Origin: Ceratotherium simum simum
Taxonomy: Eukaryota > Chordata > Mammalia > Perissodactyla > Rhinocerotidae
Reading direction: 5' to 3'
Assembly: GCF_000283155.1 (NCBI RefSeq)
Contig: NW_004454179.1
Coordinates: 1,986,164-2,050,163, forward strand
Length of the DNA: 64,000 nt
The position numbers and the translations under genes are program-made. The notes beneath the pieces are model-generated. The model was not told where the DNA came from. It saw only the letters and a list, made by a program, of their open reading frames with translations, and did not search any database. Shown here piece by piece: positions 34,916 to 46,643 of the stretch. The stretch's first letter is position 1, and every line of letters begins with the position of its first letter.

Positions 34916-35379
34916 GTACACTTTAATGCACAAAAGGGTAACAACCCTAACAACACACAATTTCATTGACAACTAACCAAAAATATATATATTTCTACTA
35001 TTAAAGGATGAAAAATTAGTTTTCACTCAACTATATAGAGGAAGTTTGTCTCTCAGAAGATAAATACTGCTTGATAAAAGCTACCTAGTACTAGATTTGG
35101 AGACGTTGAAACCTAAATAAATCAGTATGATTCAAGCAGAAATAAAGTAAAATTCAAAAATTCAGTCAATCTGATTTTTGCATCTCACATTGTAACTAAT
35201 TTTATCTACACGATGGCTGAGAAAAAGGCTGATTATAATGCCAAGTAGCAAAGTTAAATACTTTTTTTCCTTTTGAATTACTTTTTTCTTTTGGAATTTT
35301 TAGTAATAATCCTTAACTATTTGAGAAATGAATCTGACCGCCACTGACTATTTTGTATTTTTTCCTGTTAACAATAAGT

Positions 35380-35757
35380 TTATAACAGACTAATAGATAG
35401 ATAGATATGTGATAAAGCAAATACAGCAACATGTTAACAACTGTATCATTTAAATCGGAGACTGGCAAACTTTTTCTGTAAAGCATCAAATAGCAAGTAC
35501 TTTAGGCCTTGCAGTCTCTCTTACAACTACTCAGCTTTGCTGTGATAGCACAAAAGCAGCCAGAAACAGTACGTGAACTAATGGGCACAGCTGTATTCCA
35601 ATGAAACTGTATTTACAAAAACAGGCAAGCAACTGGATTTGGCCCATGGACTATAGTTTGCCGACTCCTGATTGAAATGGTGGGTCTATGGATGTTCACT
35701 ATACAATTTTTTCAACTTTTCTATATATTTTAAAGCTTTCATAATAAAATGTTAGAA
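35380..35757 (+). mobile_element. L1ME-like 3' end, split by a hAT element
   Basis: Left part 'gatagatatgtgataaagca' and right part 'ggatgttcactatacaattt' to 'cataataaaatgttagaaaa' are adjacent in L1ME 3' ends. The same 3' UTR block is seen again at 42990-43170. Confidence 0.8.
35456..35670 (+). mobile_element. hAT-Charlie non-autonomous transposon (MER1-group-like)
   Basis: 'actggcaaactttttctgta', 'taggccttgcagtctctctt', 'acaaaaacaggcaagcaact' and 'atagtttgccgactcctg' give a complete element with short inverted ends (cggag / ctcctg). 8-bp target-site duplication with one mismatch: atttaaat (35448-35455) and attgaaat (35671-35678), as expected for hAT. Inserted in the L1ME 3' end. Subfamily name tentative. 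Confidence 0.87.
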
Positions 35758-35760
35758 AAA

Positions 35761-36596
35761 AAGTCTATGAATTATCCAAAGGTTTTAACTATTATGCAAA
35801 TGTTTAAATATTAAAAGCTTGTAAACTGTTCCCAAGTTTTTGTATTTATATGTGCTCTTTGATATAGTCTTCAAATGGTAAAAGTTTAATATAAAATTTT
35901 CTGAAATGTCCTTAGGTTTGGGTGTTAAAATCATTCTGAACAGGAATGATTGATCCAGAATGATTAGTCCTTGCAACAGTAAAAATAACAATTTCCTCCC
36001 TGCTTTTCACTGCTACACAGTGATTTTCCACTTAATTGTGACCTTTCCATTCCTGTTAGGGAAGGGGAGGTGGATGTTTTTGTGGCACTATTATATTATA
36101 TACAGTGTATGTGCCTCTTTCCAGCCTTTTTTTAATGCTCTGTTATTTAAAGCTGACATTATCTAAAGTTGACAGCAGTGATTTTTGAAGCTATGTTACT
36201 TCGTTTTGAATATTTCCATCTACTTGGTGCTTAATATAATTTGACATATTTTCATTTTCTTCACAATATGGATTTTTTTAAACTACTTTTTCTGGCAGTT
36301 GTGACACTGGTTACTTCAAAACATTAAAAGACATCTAAATTTATAGGTGTTTATAATACCAGCTCTGCTGGACAGAGCAAGATGACAGTCAGGCCATAAT
36401 ATGCTCTTTAGGATCTGGGCAGCCTTCTTGAATTGAAGCAGATAAAAAATCTGTTTCATAATTGCTGGCTTAATTCAAAATCCAAGCCAGACACTAGGAG
36501 AGAAGCATAGTGTCTTTGTCCCTGACAGAATTTTTCTTCAGGCCTGTGAAATCCTTCTGGCCTCGAGGCCAACTGTTCTCCATAAAAAACAAAAAA
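35761..36596. other. Unassigned AT-rich sequence
   Basis: No repeat or gene recognised. Confidence 0.35.
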
Positions 36597-36971
36597 TAGG
36601 AGCAGGGAGAAACAGTCTATGTTGTAGGATCATTTCAGCCACCACAATCAAAACACTTCTCCTCTGACTCCCAGTCGTCCGGGATGCTGAATGCTGCCTG
36701 CATGCCAAAACTGAGCTTCCCGCCCAGCCTTCCTGCCACTCAGCTCTTTTATGGAGACCCTCGGTGTAAGATCCCAGAGGACCTGGCCCTCTTCCCCATG
36801 CTGCAGTCACCCACACTAAGCACCCGTGGTCACCCACCTTGTTCTGGAGAGTCACCATTTGAAAGGAAGAAGCTGACGCTGAAAGAAGTTGGATTACTAC
36901 ACTGCCTTCCTTCCTGCTGGGGTGAATCCCCACTTATGAATTCTGTCTCTGGGGTGAATCCCCACTTTTGA
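36597..36971 (+). other. Unexplained open frame of ~124 codons (possible exon or retrocopy remnant)
   Basis: The + frame is open from just after a TAG at about 36597 to a TGA at 36969-36971. The translation has varied, protein-like composition, with 'LFYGDPRCKIPEDLALFPML' and 'SPFERKKLTLKEVG'. I cannot assign it to a family. There is no clear polypyrimidine tract and acceptor upstream, and no convincing donor downstream. The minus strand is also open (36538-36933), which argues that GC content alone could explain both. Not called as a gene. Confidence 0.2.
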
Positions 36972-36980
36972 ATTCTGTCA
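36917..36980. repeat. 32-bp tandem duplication, two units
   Basis: Units 36917-36948 and 36949-36980 both begin 'ctggggtgaatccccact' and contain 'gaattctgtc'; they differ at two positions. The duplication alters the end of the open frame above. Confidence 0.95.
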
Positions 36981-37029
36981 TCACCACCATTTCCTGACAA
37001 GACAGCTATCTTGCAAATGCCTACTTTGT

Positions 37030-37675
37030 GAAATAGTGCAAAGAGTACAAACTCTGAAGTCAAGTAGATCAGGATTCAGCTGTGATGGGCTGACAATGGC
37101 TCCTAAGGTATGTCCTCATCCTAATACCTGGAACCTGTGAATGTTGCCTTATATGGTAAAGTTTTTGCAGGTGTGATGAATTAAGGATCATCATGAAATC
37201 ACCAAATGAGAAGATCATCCAAGTGGGCACTATATGCCATCACAAGTGTCCTTATAAGAGAGAAACAGAGGGAGAAAGTAATGTGAAGTAATGGAAGTTT
37301 GGAGTGATGTGGCCACAAGCCGAAGAATGCAACAGCCACTAAAAGCTGAAAGAGGCAGGGATGGATGCTCCCATGGAGCCTCCGAAAGGAACCAGCCCTG
37401 CTGACATATTGATTGCAGGCTTCTGGCCTCCAGAACTGTGAAAGAATATGTCACTGTTGTTTTAAGCCACCAACTTTGTGGTAATATGTTACGGTAGCCA
37501 CAAGAAACTAATACACCTGCTAAGCCTCAGTTTCCTCATCTGTTACACAGAAATAATAACATATGCCTTACTGGCCTGTTTTGATAATAAAAATTAACAA
37601 ATGCAAAATACTAGCTCAATCTCTAGCACATAGTAGGCATACGGTACATAGCAGTTATTGTTACTATTATAATCT
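37030..37675 (+). repeat. MIR SINE split by a MaLR LTR
   Basis: Left half 37030-37080 ('caaagagtacaaactctgaa', 'gtagatcaggattcagc') and right half 37516-37675 ('taagcctcagtttcctcatc', 'ctagcacatagtaggcatac') are consecutive parts of one MIR. Confidence 0.88.
37081..37515 (+). mobile_element. Solo LTR of MaLR type (MLT1-like)
   Basis: Begins tgtgatgggc and ends aatacaca-like. The order 'cctcatcctaatacctggaa', 'aagtgtccttataagagaga', 'gtgatgtggccacaagccga', 'ggcttctggcctccagaact' and 'tgttttaagccaccaacttt' matches MLT1 LTRs. Inserted in the MIR; the expected 5-bp duplication is decayed (tcagc / cctgc). Confidence 0.92.
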
Positions 37676-38189
37676 TCTTTATTTTTGAATATGGATAAAA
37701 GAGTATGAGCAGCTTATCCTAGACCCATCACCACTGTTTTAAAAATCAGTCAAACCAAATACCCAGTGGTATCTTTGTATGGGGAATTGCATATTTATTT
37801 ACAGTTTGTATCAAAATACTGCCTTTCCTCAAAAAGCTGTCTTCTATACTGTTGCTATATTATTACCAAGTATGGGATCTATTCATGCCAATAATTAAAT
37901 AAGCCATGTTGCATTTTTCCTAGTATTTAATTGTGCGTTTTACCATAAATTACATGTTTAAAATGGAAAATAAACATTTCCAGCTGTTTTGAGGACAGCA
38001 AATCTAAATTCGAAGTGCTGAATTCTGGGAAAACTACAGATCTTTTAAGTATGCTACAATTTTTTTTAAACCAATGTTAACTCTTGCTTATTCAAAACTT
38101 GAACATTCGCTGAGGTGTAATTATGGGAGAGTGGGAGTTTTACACGATGAAAGATGGACTCTCCAAACACAGAAGTGTTGCAGGTAGTA
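37676..38189. other. Unassigned AT-rich sequence
   Basis: No repeat or gene recognised. Confidence 0.35.
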
Positions 38190-38935
38190 GACGAATCATT
38201 CATTTAACCAATGACTGTTAAGTCACTGTGCTAGGCACTGGCGGATGTGAAGGTGAATAAGACAGAGCCTCTATCATGGAGGGACTCCCAGGACAGTGAA
38301 GGACATTGAAATATAAGCAGATTGCTTAAAATTCAGAATAATAGTGAAGGTAACATTTACCAAGTATCTACTATGTGCCAGACACCGTATCACCCTTTAC
38401 AAGCATTATCTCATCTAATCCTCACAACAATGATTTGAAGTGGGGTTTTGGCAAGGTTAATGCCCCAAAAGTCACATAGCCAGTTTAAGAAGAGTCTAGT
38501 TCCTGAGCCCTCCCTCTTAACCACTACTGCAGAGGCATAAATGGCATAATCTGAGAACACAGAAAAGAAAGAAACTTCCTGTGCCTGAGGGAAGTGAGGA
38601 GGTTTCACTTCAGAGATACATTTAGGCTGGATCAAAGATGAATGGGAGTTAGGAATTTGTTTTTTCAGGTGGAGAAAAGGTCAAAGGCGCTCCAGAAAGA
38701 GAGAAGAGCCTGTGCAAAGGTGAGGCATGAAGAAAGGGCTGTGTACTCAAGGCAGCTGGAGTGCCAGTGAGGCTTAGTGGTCAGGAGTACTATACTGTAC
38801 ACGAAGAAGGACATCAAATGATTAAAGTCTTCGAGGAGAGACAGGATCAGATTTGCATTTTAGAAAGAGGCCTGAGGATGCATGTGGAGGATGGACTACA
38901 CAAAAAGAAGTCAAGCCTGTAGGCAGGGACTTTTA
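38190..38935 (-). repeat. LINE-2 3' region, antisense, split by a MIR
   Basis: 38190-38330 ('cactgtgctaggcactggcg', 'cctctatcatggagggactc') and 38550-38935 ('gcctgtgcaaaggtgaggca', 'gagacaggatcagatttgca') are reversed L2 in the correct order, with the MIR between them. Confidence 0.85.
38335..38540 (-). repeat. MIR SINE, antisense, inside the LINE-2
   Basis: 'accaagtatctactatgtgc', 'cagacaccgtatcacccttt', 'atctaatcctcacaacaatg' and 'cctcttaaccactactgcag' are antisense MIR, ending in the reversed tRNA-like head. Confidence 0.92.
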
Positions 38936-40463
38936 GTTCAAGATGGGTGTCAGAGCACCACCCACTTACCAATTCCCATTAGAACAATCAAGCAAATACA
39001 AAAGGAAATATTTTTTATTACTGTTGGAAATGAGTGGAATAAAATAGAAAATAAAGGGTGGAAAAATGGAAATAAGGGTGTCATCCACATACCAGAAAGC
39101 ATTGTGGCAGAAAAGATGCCTGATCTCCCTGGCTGGTCAGACTCAGCTAAAAATGTCCAAAACAAATTTGAAGATCAGCTGGGACCCCTCCCCCACTACA
39201 TTAATATCAGACGAAATAGAATTCAATGGAAAAAGAATTTTTAAAAAAGAAAAAGGGTAATGTTAGATAGATAAAAGAAAAAATTCAACCAAGAATATAA
39301 TCATGGCTGATCAAGCACCAAATAACATAGTGTCAAAATAGATAAAGCCAAAGCTCCTAAAAATACAGATTAAAGCCCAAAATTGCAACCATAATAGGTG
39401 GTTTTTAACATATCTCTCTCTTCTTAGTGGATCTAATTAACAACAGCAAGCGTGGTTAATGTATAAAAGTATAATTGACAGCTTGAGTTAATAAATATAT
39501 ATCTCCCTTTGTATCCCATAAACTTTAAATTTTATCACATCCTAATCAATGGAAAATCTCCACATATTTCAAAAACTAAAACATTGTACAAGCTACATTT
39601 CCTAACCACAATGCAATTAATAAAAGGGAAAACAAACAAAAAAGGAAATCATTTAGAATTATTAAACACTACCTTAAATAGTTTGGGCCACAAAACAATT
39701 TAAAATCGCAGTTACAGACTCTTTAGGAAATAATTAGAACACTATATAGCTCATCTTGTGGAGAAAAGTACTCAGAGGAAAATGTGAAGCCTCAGGTATT
39801 TATAATTAAACAAACAAAAAATAAAAATAAGTTAAATATACTTCATTCAAGAAGCTGCAGAAAGCACCACAAAAATTTAAGGAAAATATGAGGAAGGACA
39901 GAATGCAGCAGCGCACAGCGTAAATTAATCAATTTGTAAGTATTAATTATTTTAAGAAATCATTCATTTTTAAAGACCAATAAAACTTACCTCTGGCAAG
40001 TTTAATCAAAGTAAGAAGAAAAAACATAAATGTACAACATAAGGATGAGAAGGGGGACACAGATAAATTTTTTAAGTCTCTATTAAATAGACAATTTTCT
40101 GAAAAATATCAATATATTAACATATAGATATGAAACAAAATCTTTGATGAAAAGATGATAAACCTAGTAGGATAATAACCAATGGGTAATGTTTAAATGT
40201 GTCAGAAAATAGTCCCTCAAAGACCCCAGATTATAGTCCCATGTGGTTTCACAGACTGGTTCTTGCAAATCTTAAAGAGGAATATGTACTCTATTTAAAA
40301 AGAAGGAATGTTTCCCAATTCATTTTACCAGATGATATAACCTTGATATTTAAACCTAAAAAAATATGCAAATAAATACAATTATCTAACATATAGAAAT
40401 TTAAAATCCTAAACAAAATATTGAAAATTGTAATTCAGCAGTATATTTTTAGAATATCTTAAT

Positions 40464-43400
40464 TTATAATTCAATTAATGTAATTCATGTGTTAGCAAAC
40501 TAAAAATATAAAGCCACGTGATTGTCTCAATAGACACAGAAAAAGCATTTGACATCCATTCCTGCTAAAATTCTCAGAAAACTAGGAGTAGAAGTGAATT
40601 TCCTCAACACAATAAAAAATAGCCACGAAAAACCTACAACTAATACCAGACTCAGTGGTGAAAGTCATAATGTTTGCCACCTAAGATCAGGAACAAGACA
40701 AGATGTCCACTCTCACCAGTTCTAGTCACCATTGTACTGAAGATTCTAGCCAGTGCAATAGGCAAGAAAAAGAAATGCAAACATCCAGATCGGAAAGGAA
40801 GTAGTAAAACTGTCTTTATTCACAGATGACATGTTTGTGTCTGTGAAAATCTGATGGAATCTACCAAAAAAGCTACTAGAACTAATAAGTGAGTCTAGCA
40901 ACATTGCAGGATACAAGATCAATACTTAAAAATCAATTGTATTTCTATATACTAGCAATGAACAATTAAAATTAAAATTTTAAAAACAATACCGTTCACA
41001 ATAGCAACAAAAAATACTGAATATTTTAGGGATAAATCTGACAAAATATGCAGATGACCTATACACTGAAAACTAAAAAACAATGATAAAAAATTAAAGA
41101 AGAACTAAATACATTAATAGATATACCATGTTCCTGGTTGGAAAACCCAATATTGCTAAAATGGCAATTTTTCCCATATTGTTCTATAGATTTAACATAA
41201 TCCCAATCAACATCTCAGCAGGTTGTTTTTAGAAATTAACAAATTAATTCTAAAATTCATTTGGAAATGCAAAGGACCTAGAATAGCCAAAACAACTCTG
41301 AAAAAGAACAAAGTTGGAGGACTAACACTGACTGATTTCAAGACTTATTAAAGAGCTACAATAATCAAGACACTGTGGTATTAGCTTAAAGATAGATAAA
41401 CTGACCAATGGAACAGAATAGAGAATCTAGAAAAAGAAAAAAAAACCCATGCATACATGGACAACTTATTTTTGACAAAGGTGCAAAGGAGTCAGTAAAA
41501 AAAATTCTTCGAAGAATGGTATTTTCAAAAAATGGTGCTGGAAAACTTGACTATCTCTAGGCAAAAAAGCAGTAGCAAAACAACTGAGCCAAACCTTATA
41601 CAAAGATTATATACAAAGATTAACTCAAAACGGATCATAGGCCTAAACGGAAAACCTGAAATTATAAAATTTTTAGAAGAAAACATAGGAGAATATCTTT
41701 GTGACCTTGGGTTGGGCAAAGATTTCTTAAATATGACAATAAAAGCACAATCCATAAAAGAAGAAAATTGAAAAATTGGACTTCATCAAAATTAAAAACT
41801 TTTATTCTGCAAAGAAATAAGAGTTAAGAAATTAACTATTAAGACATGAAAACGACAAGCCACAGATAGGGAGAAAATATTTGCAAAGCATATACCTTAT
41901 AAAAGACTTATTATACCCAGAATATATAAAGAACTCTCAAAACTCAACAAAGAACCAAAGAAACAAAGAACCCAATTTTGTATATAGGCAAAAATGTTTA
42001 AACAGACACCTCATCAAAAAATATATATGAATGGCAAATAAGCACATGAAACAATGCTCAATATCACTGGTCATTATGGAGATGCAAATTAAAACCACAA
42101 TGTGGTACCACTATATACCTATGAAAACAGCTGAATTTAAAAGACTGACCATATCAAGTGTTGGTAAATATGTGAAAGAAGTGGAACTCTCATACAATGC
42201 TGAAGGAAATGTTAAACACTTCCACCAGTTGGGAAAATGGGTCGTTTCTTTTAAAAAATTAAACATTTTTCTCAATTTTTCCACCATAGATTGTTTTGCG
42301 CGTTCTAGAACTTCATCTAAATGGAATCACACAGTATGTACCATTTTGTGTAAATCTTCCTTCACTCATCACAATGCCTTTGAAATTTATCTGTATTGCT
42401 GCATACATTAATAGGTCTTTCCTTTTTATTGCTGAGCAGTAGTCAATTGTATGAATAAACCATAGTTCGTTTCTCAGATTTCTTATGGATGGACACCTGA
42501 GCTGTTTCCAGCTTGGGGCTATTATGGATAAAGCTATGAATGTTCTTGTACAAGTCCTTCTGTGAACCACGTTTTCATTTCTCTTGGGTAAATGCCCAGG
42601 AATTAAATATCTGGATCACAAGGTAAGTATATGTTTCCTTTCATAAAGTATTGCCAGAACTTTTCCCAAAGTGGTTGTACTATTTAAATTCTCACCAGCA
42701 TTGTATGAAAGGTCCAGTTTGCAGTGAAGCAGAGGTGGGGACTGACTAAGCACAATCACAAGCAATTATCTGGGATGCTGGAAATGCTCTGCATCTTTAT
42801 ATGGGTTTGGGTCACACACATGCACGTATTTGTCAAAACTCAGCTAATATACTGTTTTGTGTACATTTCATTGTATGTAAACTTTATTTCACAAGAAAAA
42901 AACCTAAATGAATACTGAACACTAGTTAATGATATGATTACTGAAATATTTAGGGTGAGTTATACTGATGTCTGCAATCTACTTTGTAATGAATAAAAAA
43001 ATAGATTGATAGGTGGACGGAGGGATGGTTGCATTGACAGATATCTGACAAAGCAAGCACATAAAATATTAACGGTAAAATTTTATGGTGGGTATACAGG
43101 TGGTCACTGTAAAAATTTTTTCAACTTCACCACGTTTAAAATATTTCAAAATAAAATGCTGAACAAAAGGTAAAACCTACACCTACCATTGGAGCCAGCC
43201 ATTCATAGTTATCTACACAAGAGAAATGAAAGCATATGTCCATACAAAGACTTGTAAATGAGTGTTCAAAGCAACTTTATTTGTAATGACAAAAAACTGG
43301 AAACAACCCAAATGTCCACAAACAGGTGACTGGATAAATAAAAGGTGGTATATCCAAACAATGGGCTACTATTCAACAATAAAAAGGAATGGACTATCAA

Positions 43401-43754
43401 TACGTGCCACATGGATGAATCTCAGAATAATTATGCTGTGTGAAAAGAGCCAAACTAAAAAAAAAAAAAAAAGAGTTCATACAGTATGATTTCATTTATA
43501 TAAAATTCTAGAAAATGGAAACTAATCTACAGTGACAGAAAGCAGAACCCTACTTGCCTGAGGATGGGGTGTGGGGAGGAATATAGACAGGCAGGAGGGG
43601 GAGGAAAGGAAGGATGATAAATGGGAATGAGGAAACATTTAGGCCTGATCGTGGTGATGGTTTCAGTTGCATACATATGTCAAAACCTATCAGATTTTAC
43701 ACTTTAAATAGGTGCAGCTTAGTGTATATCAATTATATTTCAATAAAGCTGTTC
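40464..43754 (+). mobile_element. L1M element (middle of the nest), 5'-truncated
   Basis: Sense ORF2 starting at 'cacgtgattgtctcaataga', 'cagaaaaagcatttgacatc'; RT active-site region 'TTC ACA GAT GAC' (40819-40830, F-T-D-D instead of the usual F-A-D-D); then the C-terminal region, and after an interruption (42268-43170) the ORF2 end and 3' UTR to 'caataaagctgttc'. Flanked by a ~62-bp duplication (40401-40463 and 43755-43816). No intact frame. Confidence 0.83.
42268..43170 (+). mobile_element. L1ME-like insert with inverted 5' part (innermost)
   Basis: 42268-42720 is L1 ORF2 end in antisense ('ctttttattgctgagcagta', 'tccagcttggggctattatg', 'gggtaaatgcccaggaatta'); 42721-43170 is the adjacent L1 3' UTR in sense ('tctgggatgctggaaatgct', 'ctgatgtctgcaatctactt', 'tttcaaaataaaatgctgaa'). 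The order is that of a single element whose 5' part is inverted. Confidence 0.8.
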
Positions 43755-45170
43755 TTAAAATCCTAAAGAAAATATTGAAAATTTTAATCCAGCAATATAT
43801 TTTAGAATATTTTAATCATGTAAACTTTATGCAATGAATGCAAATATTACATAATATTGAAAAATTAACACTCTAAATTATATTAACTAATTGAAATTTT
43901 AAAATTCAATTAAAATTTTTTAATTCTGATATTTTTAATTCTAAGAAAATTTCATAACTATTTCATAAAATGATAAAAGAAAATCTCTAAAGCTGATATC
44001 CAAAATGGTATTAATGATAAAATTCTAGATGGTTTCCCATTAAAGCCAAGAATACCCACTGTTACCATCCTTATTTTTTTAACTAATCTGATATTTCTAG
44101 CTAGTAGAATTAAATAAGTAAATTGAATAAGAGATATGAATATTGAAAAGCAGGTGATAGAAATGTCATGATTTGTAGATGAACTGGTTTTCTACCAGAA
44201 TATGCAAAAATAAATCAAATGAAAGACTAGTGGAAGAAGTTCCAGTAAGTAAGTAGTTTATTACAAAACATATAAAAATAATGGTTTTCATATATGCTAA
44301 TATTTTGTAAGAATACTAAATATTTAAGGATACATTTAAAATAAATATTCAAATCTAATACGAAGAAAACTACAAGTCTTTACTGAGAGGCATAAATGAG
44401 ATATGGAAACTGGAAAGATGTTTCATGTTACTGAAACAGGAAGTCTCAGTGGTGAAATGTCAATTCTATTGAAATTAATTCAAAATAACGCAATGACAAT
44501 ACAAATGCCAACAGGATTTCTCTTCAATTTGACATGATTCAAAATTTCATCTGCAAGAATAAACATACAGGAAAAAAATCAGAACAATATGGAGAAGGAA
44601 TATCAATGCAGGGAAACCTGTCCAACAAGCTAATAAAATGTACTAAGAAGCCACAGTAACGTAAACATTAGGCTGGAATTAGGAAGATCATAGACAGATC
44701 GGTGGAACAGAATTTAAAATCCAGAAAAAGACCAGGGTATGATGATAATAACATCCCAAATCAACTGTTGTTCTAAGCACAAACCAAAAGAAGTCAAAAT
44801 ATGAAATATAAAAACGGACAATAAAAACTTTCAACTTCTTTCTTACAGAAAAATACCGCAAACCAAAAAAAAAGGCAAATTGTGGGGAGAAAAATACAAC
44901 ATATATGACAGAAAAAAGGTTTGTTACTCAAAAATAAAAAGATATCTAACAAAATAATGTGCCTTGTTAGAAAAACATGCAAAATCATAAACAGTGCATT
45001 TTTAAGAAATACAAATGGTGAATAGACAAAGAATAAACATAAGTATTACTATTAATCTGAGAAATGCATATTAAAATAATGAGATAAAGATATTTTCACC
45101 TGTCAAATGGGCAAAAACATACAAGCATAATAGTACTAAAAGTGATTTACAAAATTTGCAAAAGCAACTT

Positions 45171-45545
45171 TTTGTTGTATTTGGCCAATGAGAAGCACCA
45201 GCAAGAGATAGGAAGCAGGAGATAGAGATTGGAATTTTCATTTTCCACATCCAGGCTGTGGTTTGCCATGCTGTGTTCCTCTACCTAAGGCCACAGTACC
45301 TGTTAAATGGCCCTGTTCTCATAGCTACAGCTTCCACCAGGTTCCAATAACAGCTCCCTCCCCATACCCCTTCAGACCCAGGGGCCTAGGGTGAAAGTTT
45401 TCCTTTGATATCTAGTCCCTAGATGCTTCCATACTTACTGGTTCCCCTAACCCTGTCCCCATTCCTCTGTAAATGCTCCCTCTATTAAACTCCCTTTAAT
45501 AAGCCCCTTGAGTGTGGTTTCTGGCAGGACGCTGACTGATACACA
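45171..45545 (+). mobile_element. Unnamed old mammalian repeat
   Basis: 'ttggccaatgagaagcacca', 'ctctacctaaggccacagta', 'tctgtaaatgctccctctat' and the end 'aggacgctgactgatac' recur in my memory as a common mammalian repeat end (..cctgccgggaccctgactgatac), but I cannot name the family. Confidence 0.45.
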
Positions 45546-45574
45546 ACCCTACAGTATAAATTTATTGTTTAAAT

Positions 45575-45757
45575 CTGTGTGTGTGTCTGTGTGTGTGTGT
45601 GTGTGTGCATGTGCATGCATGCAGATACAAATATGACTTAGACACAAGTAGAAACACTCAGAAAAATATCAGGATGTATATATACCAAAATGTGTCAGGA
45701 CAGGTAACTTAGAAACACATACATATATACATATACATACATATATACATATATAAA
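45575..45757. repeat. (TG)n and (CATA)n simple repeats
   Basis: TG-rich run at 45575-45624 and an ACATATAT-type run at 45715-45757, separated by unassigned AT-rich sequence. Confidence 0.9.
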
Positions 45758-46280
45758 TTCAATAAATATTAAAGAATGTAGGAAGAATTAGTCAAAAATA
45801 ATGCCGTTGCTTAGCTTTTTGTACAAAAAGTCTATTTCGACCTTCACTATACATGAACTATTTAAAAATCACCTGTGAAAATATTAAAACCTTAAGAAGA
45901 AAATATAAATTAAAATTTACCCCATCTCTGACAGAAAGTAATTTATAAGCTCCACAGGGAGGATGGGAGAGGAAGATTTGAACAGATGAATCAATTTAAC
46001 GTTAAAAAAATTTAATTTCTGGAGGAATGACATCAGCAACATGGCAGAGTGAGCTGCTCCCTTTGTCTCTTCCCCCCTAAAGTACAACTAAACAGACATT
46101 CATTGACCAATGGAGGATACCCACACAGCACAACAGGACGCCTGATCAGCCCACATAGCTGTACATCTGAAAGTGGATAGACTGGGTCCCTGGGAAGCGG
46201 TGCAGATAGGTGAGTGCTCCCCTACCACTCCTCAGCAGCAGTGAGCCAGGTCACAGCCCCTATCACTGTGGCCAGCATCA

Positions 46281-46643
46281 CTCTAAGAGGAGGCGGGGTC
46301 AACCCAGACTGCAGGTGAACACTATCTCGGCCCACAGGAGTGCACACCCTGCTACCGCAGCCCTGCCATTGGGAACGTGCCTCAGTGTGACTTTAAGAAG
46401 AGGTAGTGGCAGCCCTGCACACATGCACAAACGCATTCCCAGCCCGTGAGATTACCCACCATGCCACCGTGGCCGCACCAGAGGGAACACACCTAGGCAT
46501 GACTGTAAGAAGACACGTCAGAGCAACTGCAAGAAGAGGCAGCAACAGTCCTGTGCACACGTGCAAATGCTTTCCTGGCCTGTGGGAGCACCCACCGTAC
46601 CCACACAACTTCCATCAGATGGGGTGAGATCAGAAACACAGCT
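46281..46643 (+). promoter_or_regulatory. L1 5' UTR tandem monomers (~110 bp)
   Basis: Three units start at 46281 ('ctctaagaggaggcgg'), 46391 ('ctttaagaagaggtagtgg') and 46503 ('ctgtaagaagacacgtc'), each followed by a 'gcacac..gc' stretch, 'ggcccacagg/agcccgtgag/ggcctgtggg', 'caccctgctaccg'-like and 'gggaac' blocks. The third unit has a second copy of the start motif at 46528. Monomeric 5' UTRs drive transcription in some L1 lineages (mouse); promoter function here is inference. Confidence 0.6.

Larger units (their letters stand above)
38937..45170 (+). mobile_element. Old L1 (outer element of a three-layer nest)
   Basis: Two sense segments, 38937-40463 and 43755-45170, belong to one decayed L1. 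The first carries endonuclease-region signatures ('aaaaattcaaccaagaatat', 'catggctgatcaagcaccaa', 'ataataggtggtttttaaca') and runs to the reverse-transcriptase region ('cctaaacaaaatattg'). The second restarts at the duplicated RT segment and continues through 'ccattaaagccaagaatacc' to 'gagaaatgcatattaaaata'. All frames are broken. ORF2-type sequence excludes HAL1, which lacks ORF2. Confidence 0.8.

Noticed and set aside
38937..45170. Outer L1 labelled as HAL1
   Set aside because: HAL1 lacks ORF2, whereas the endonuclease and reverse-transcriptase signatures are present here.
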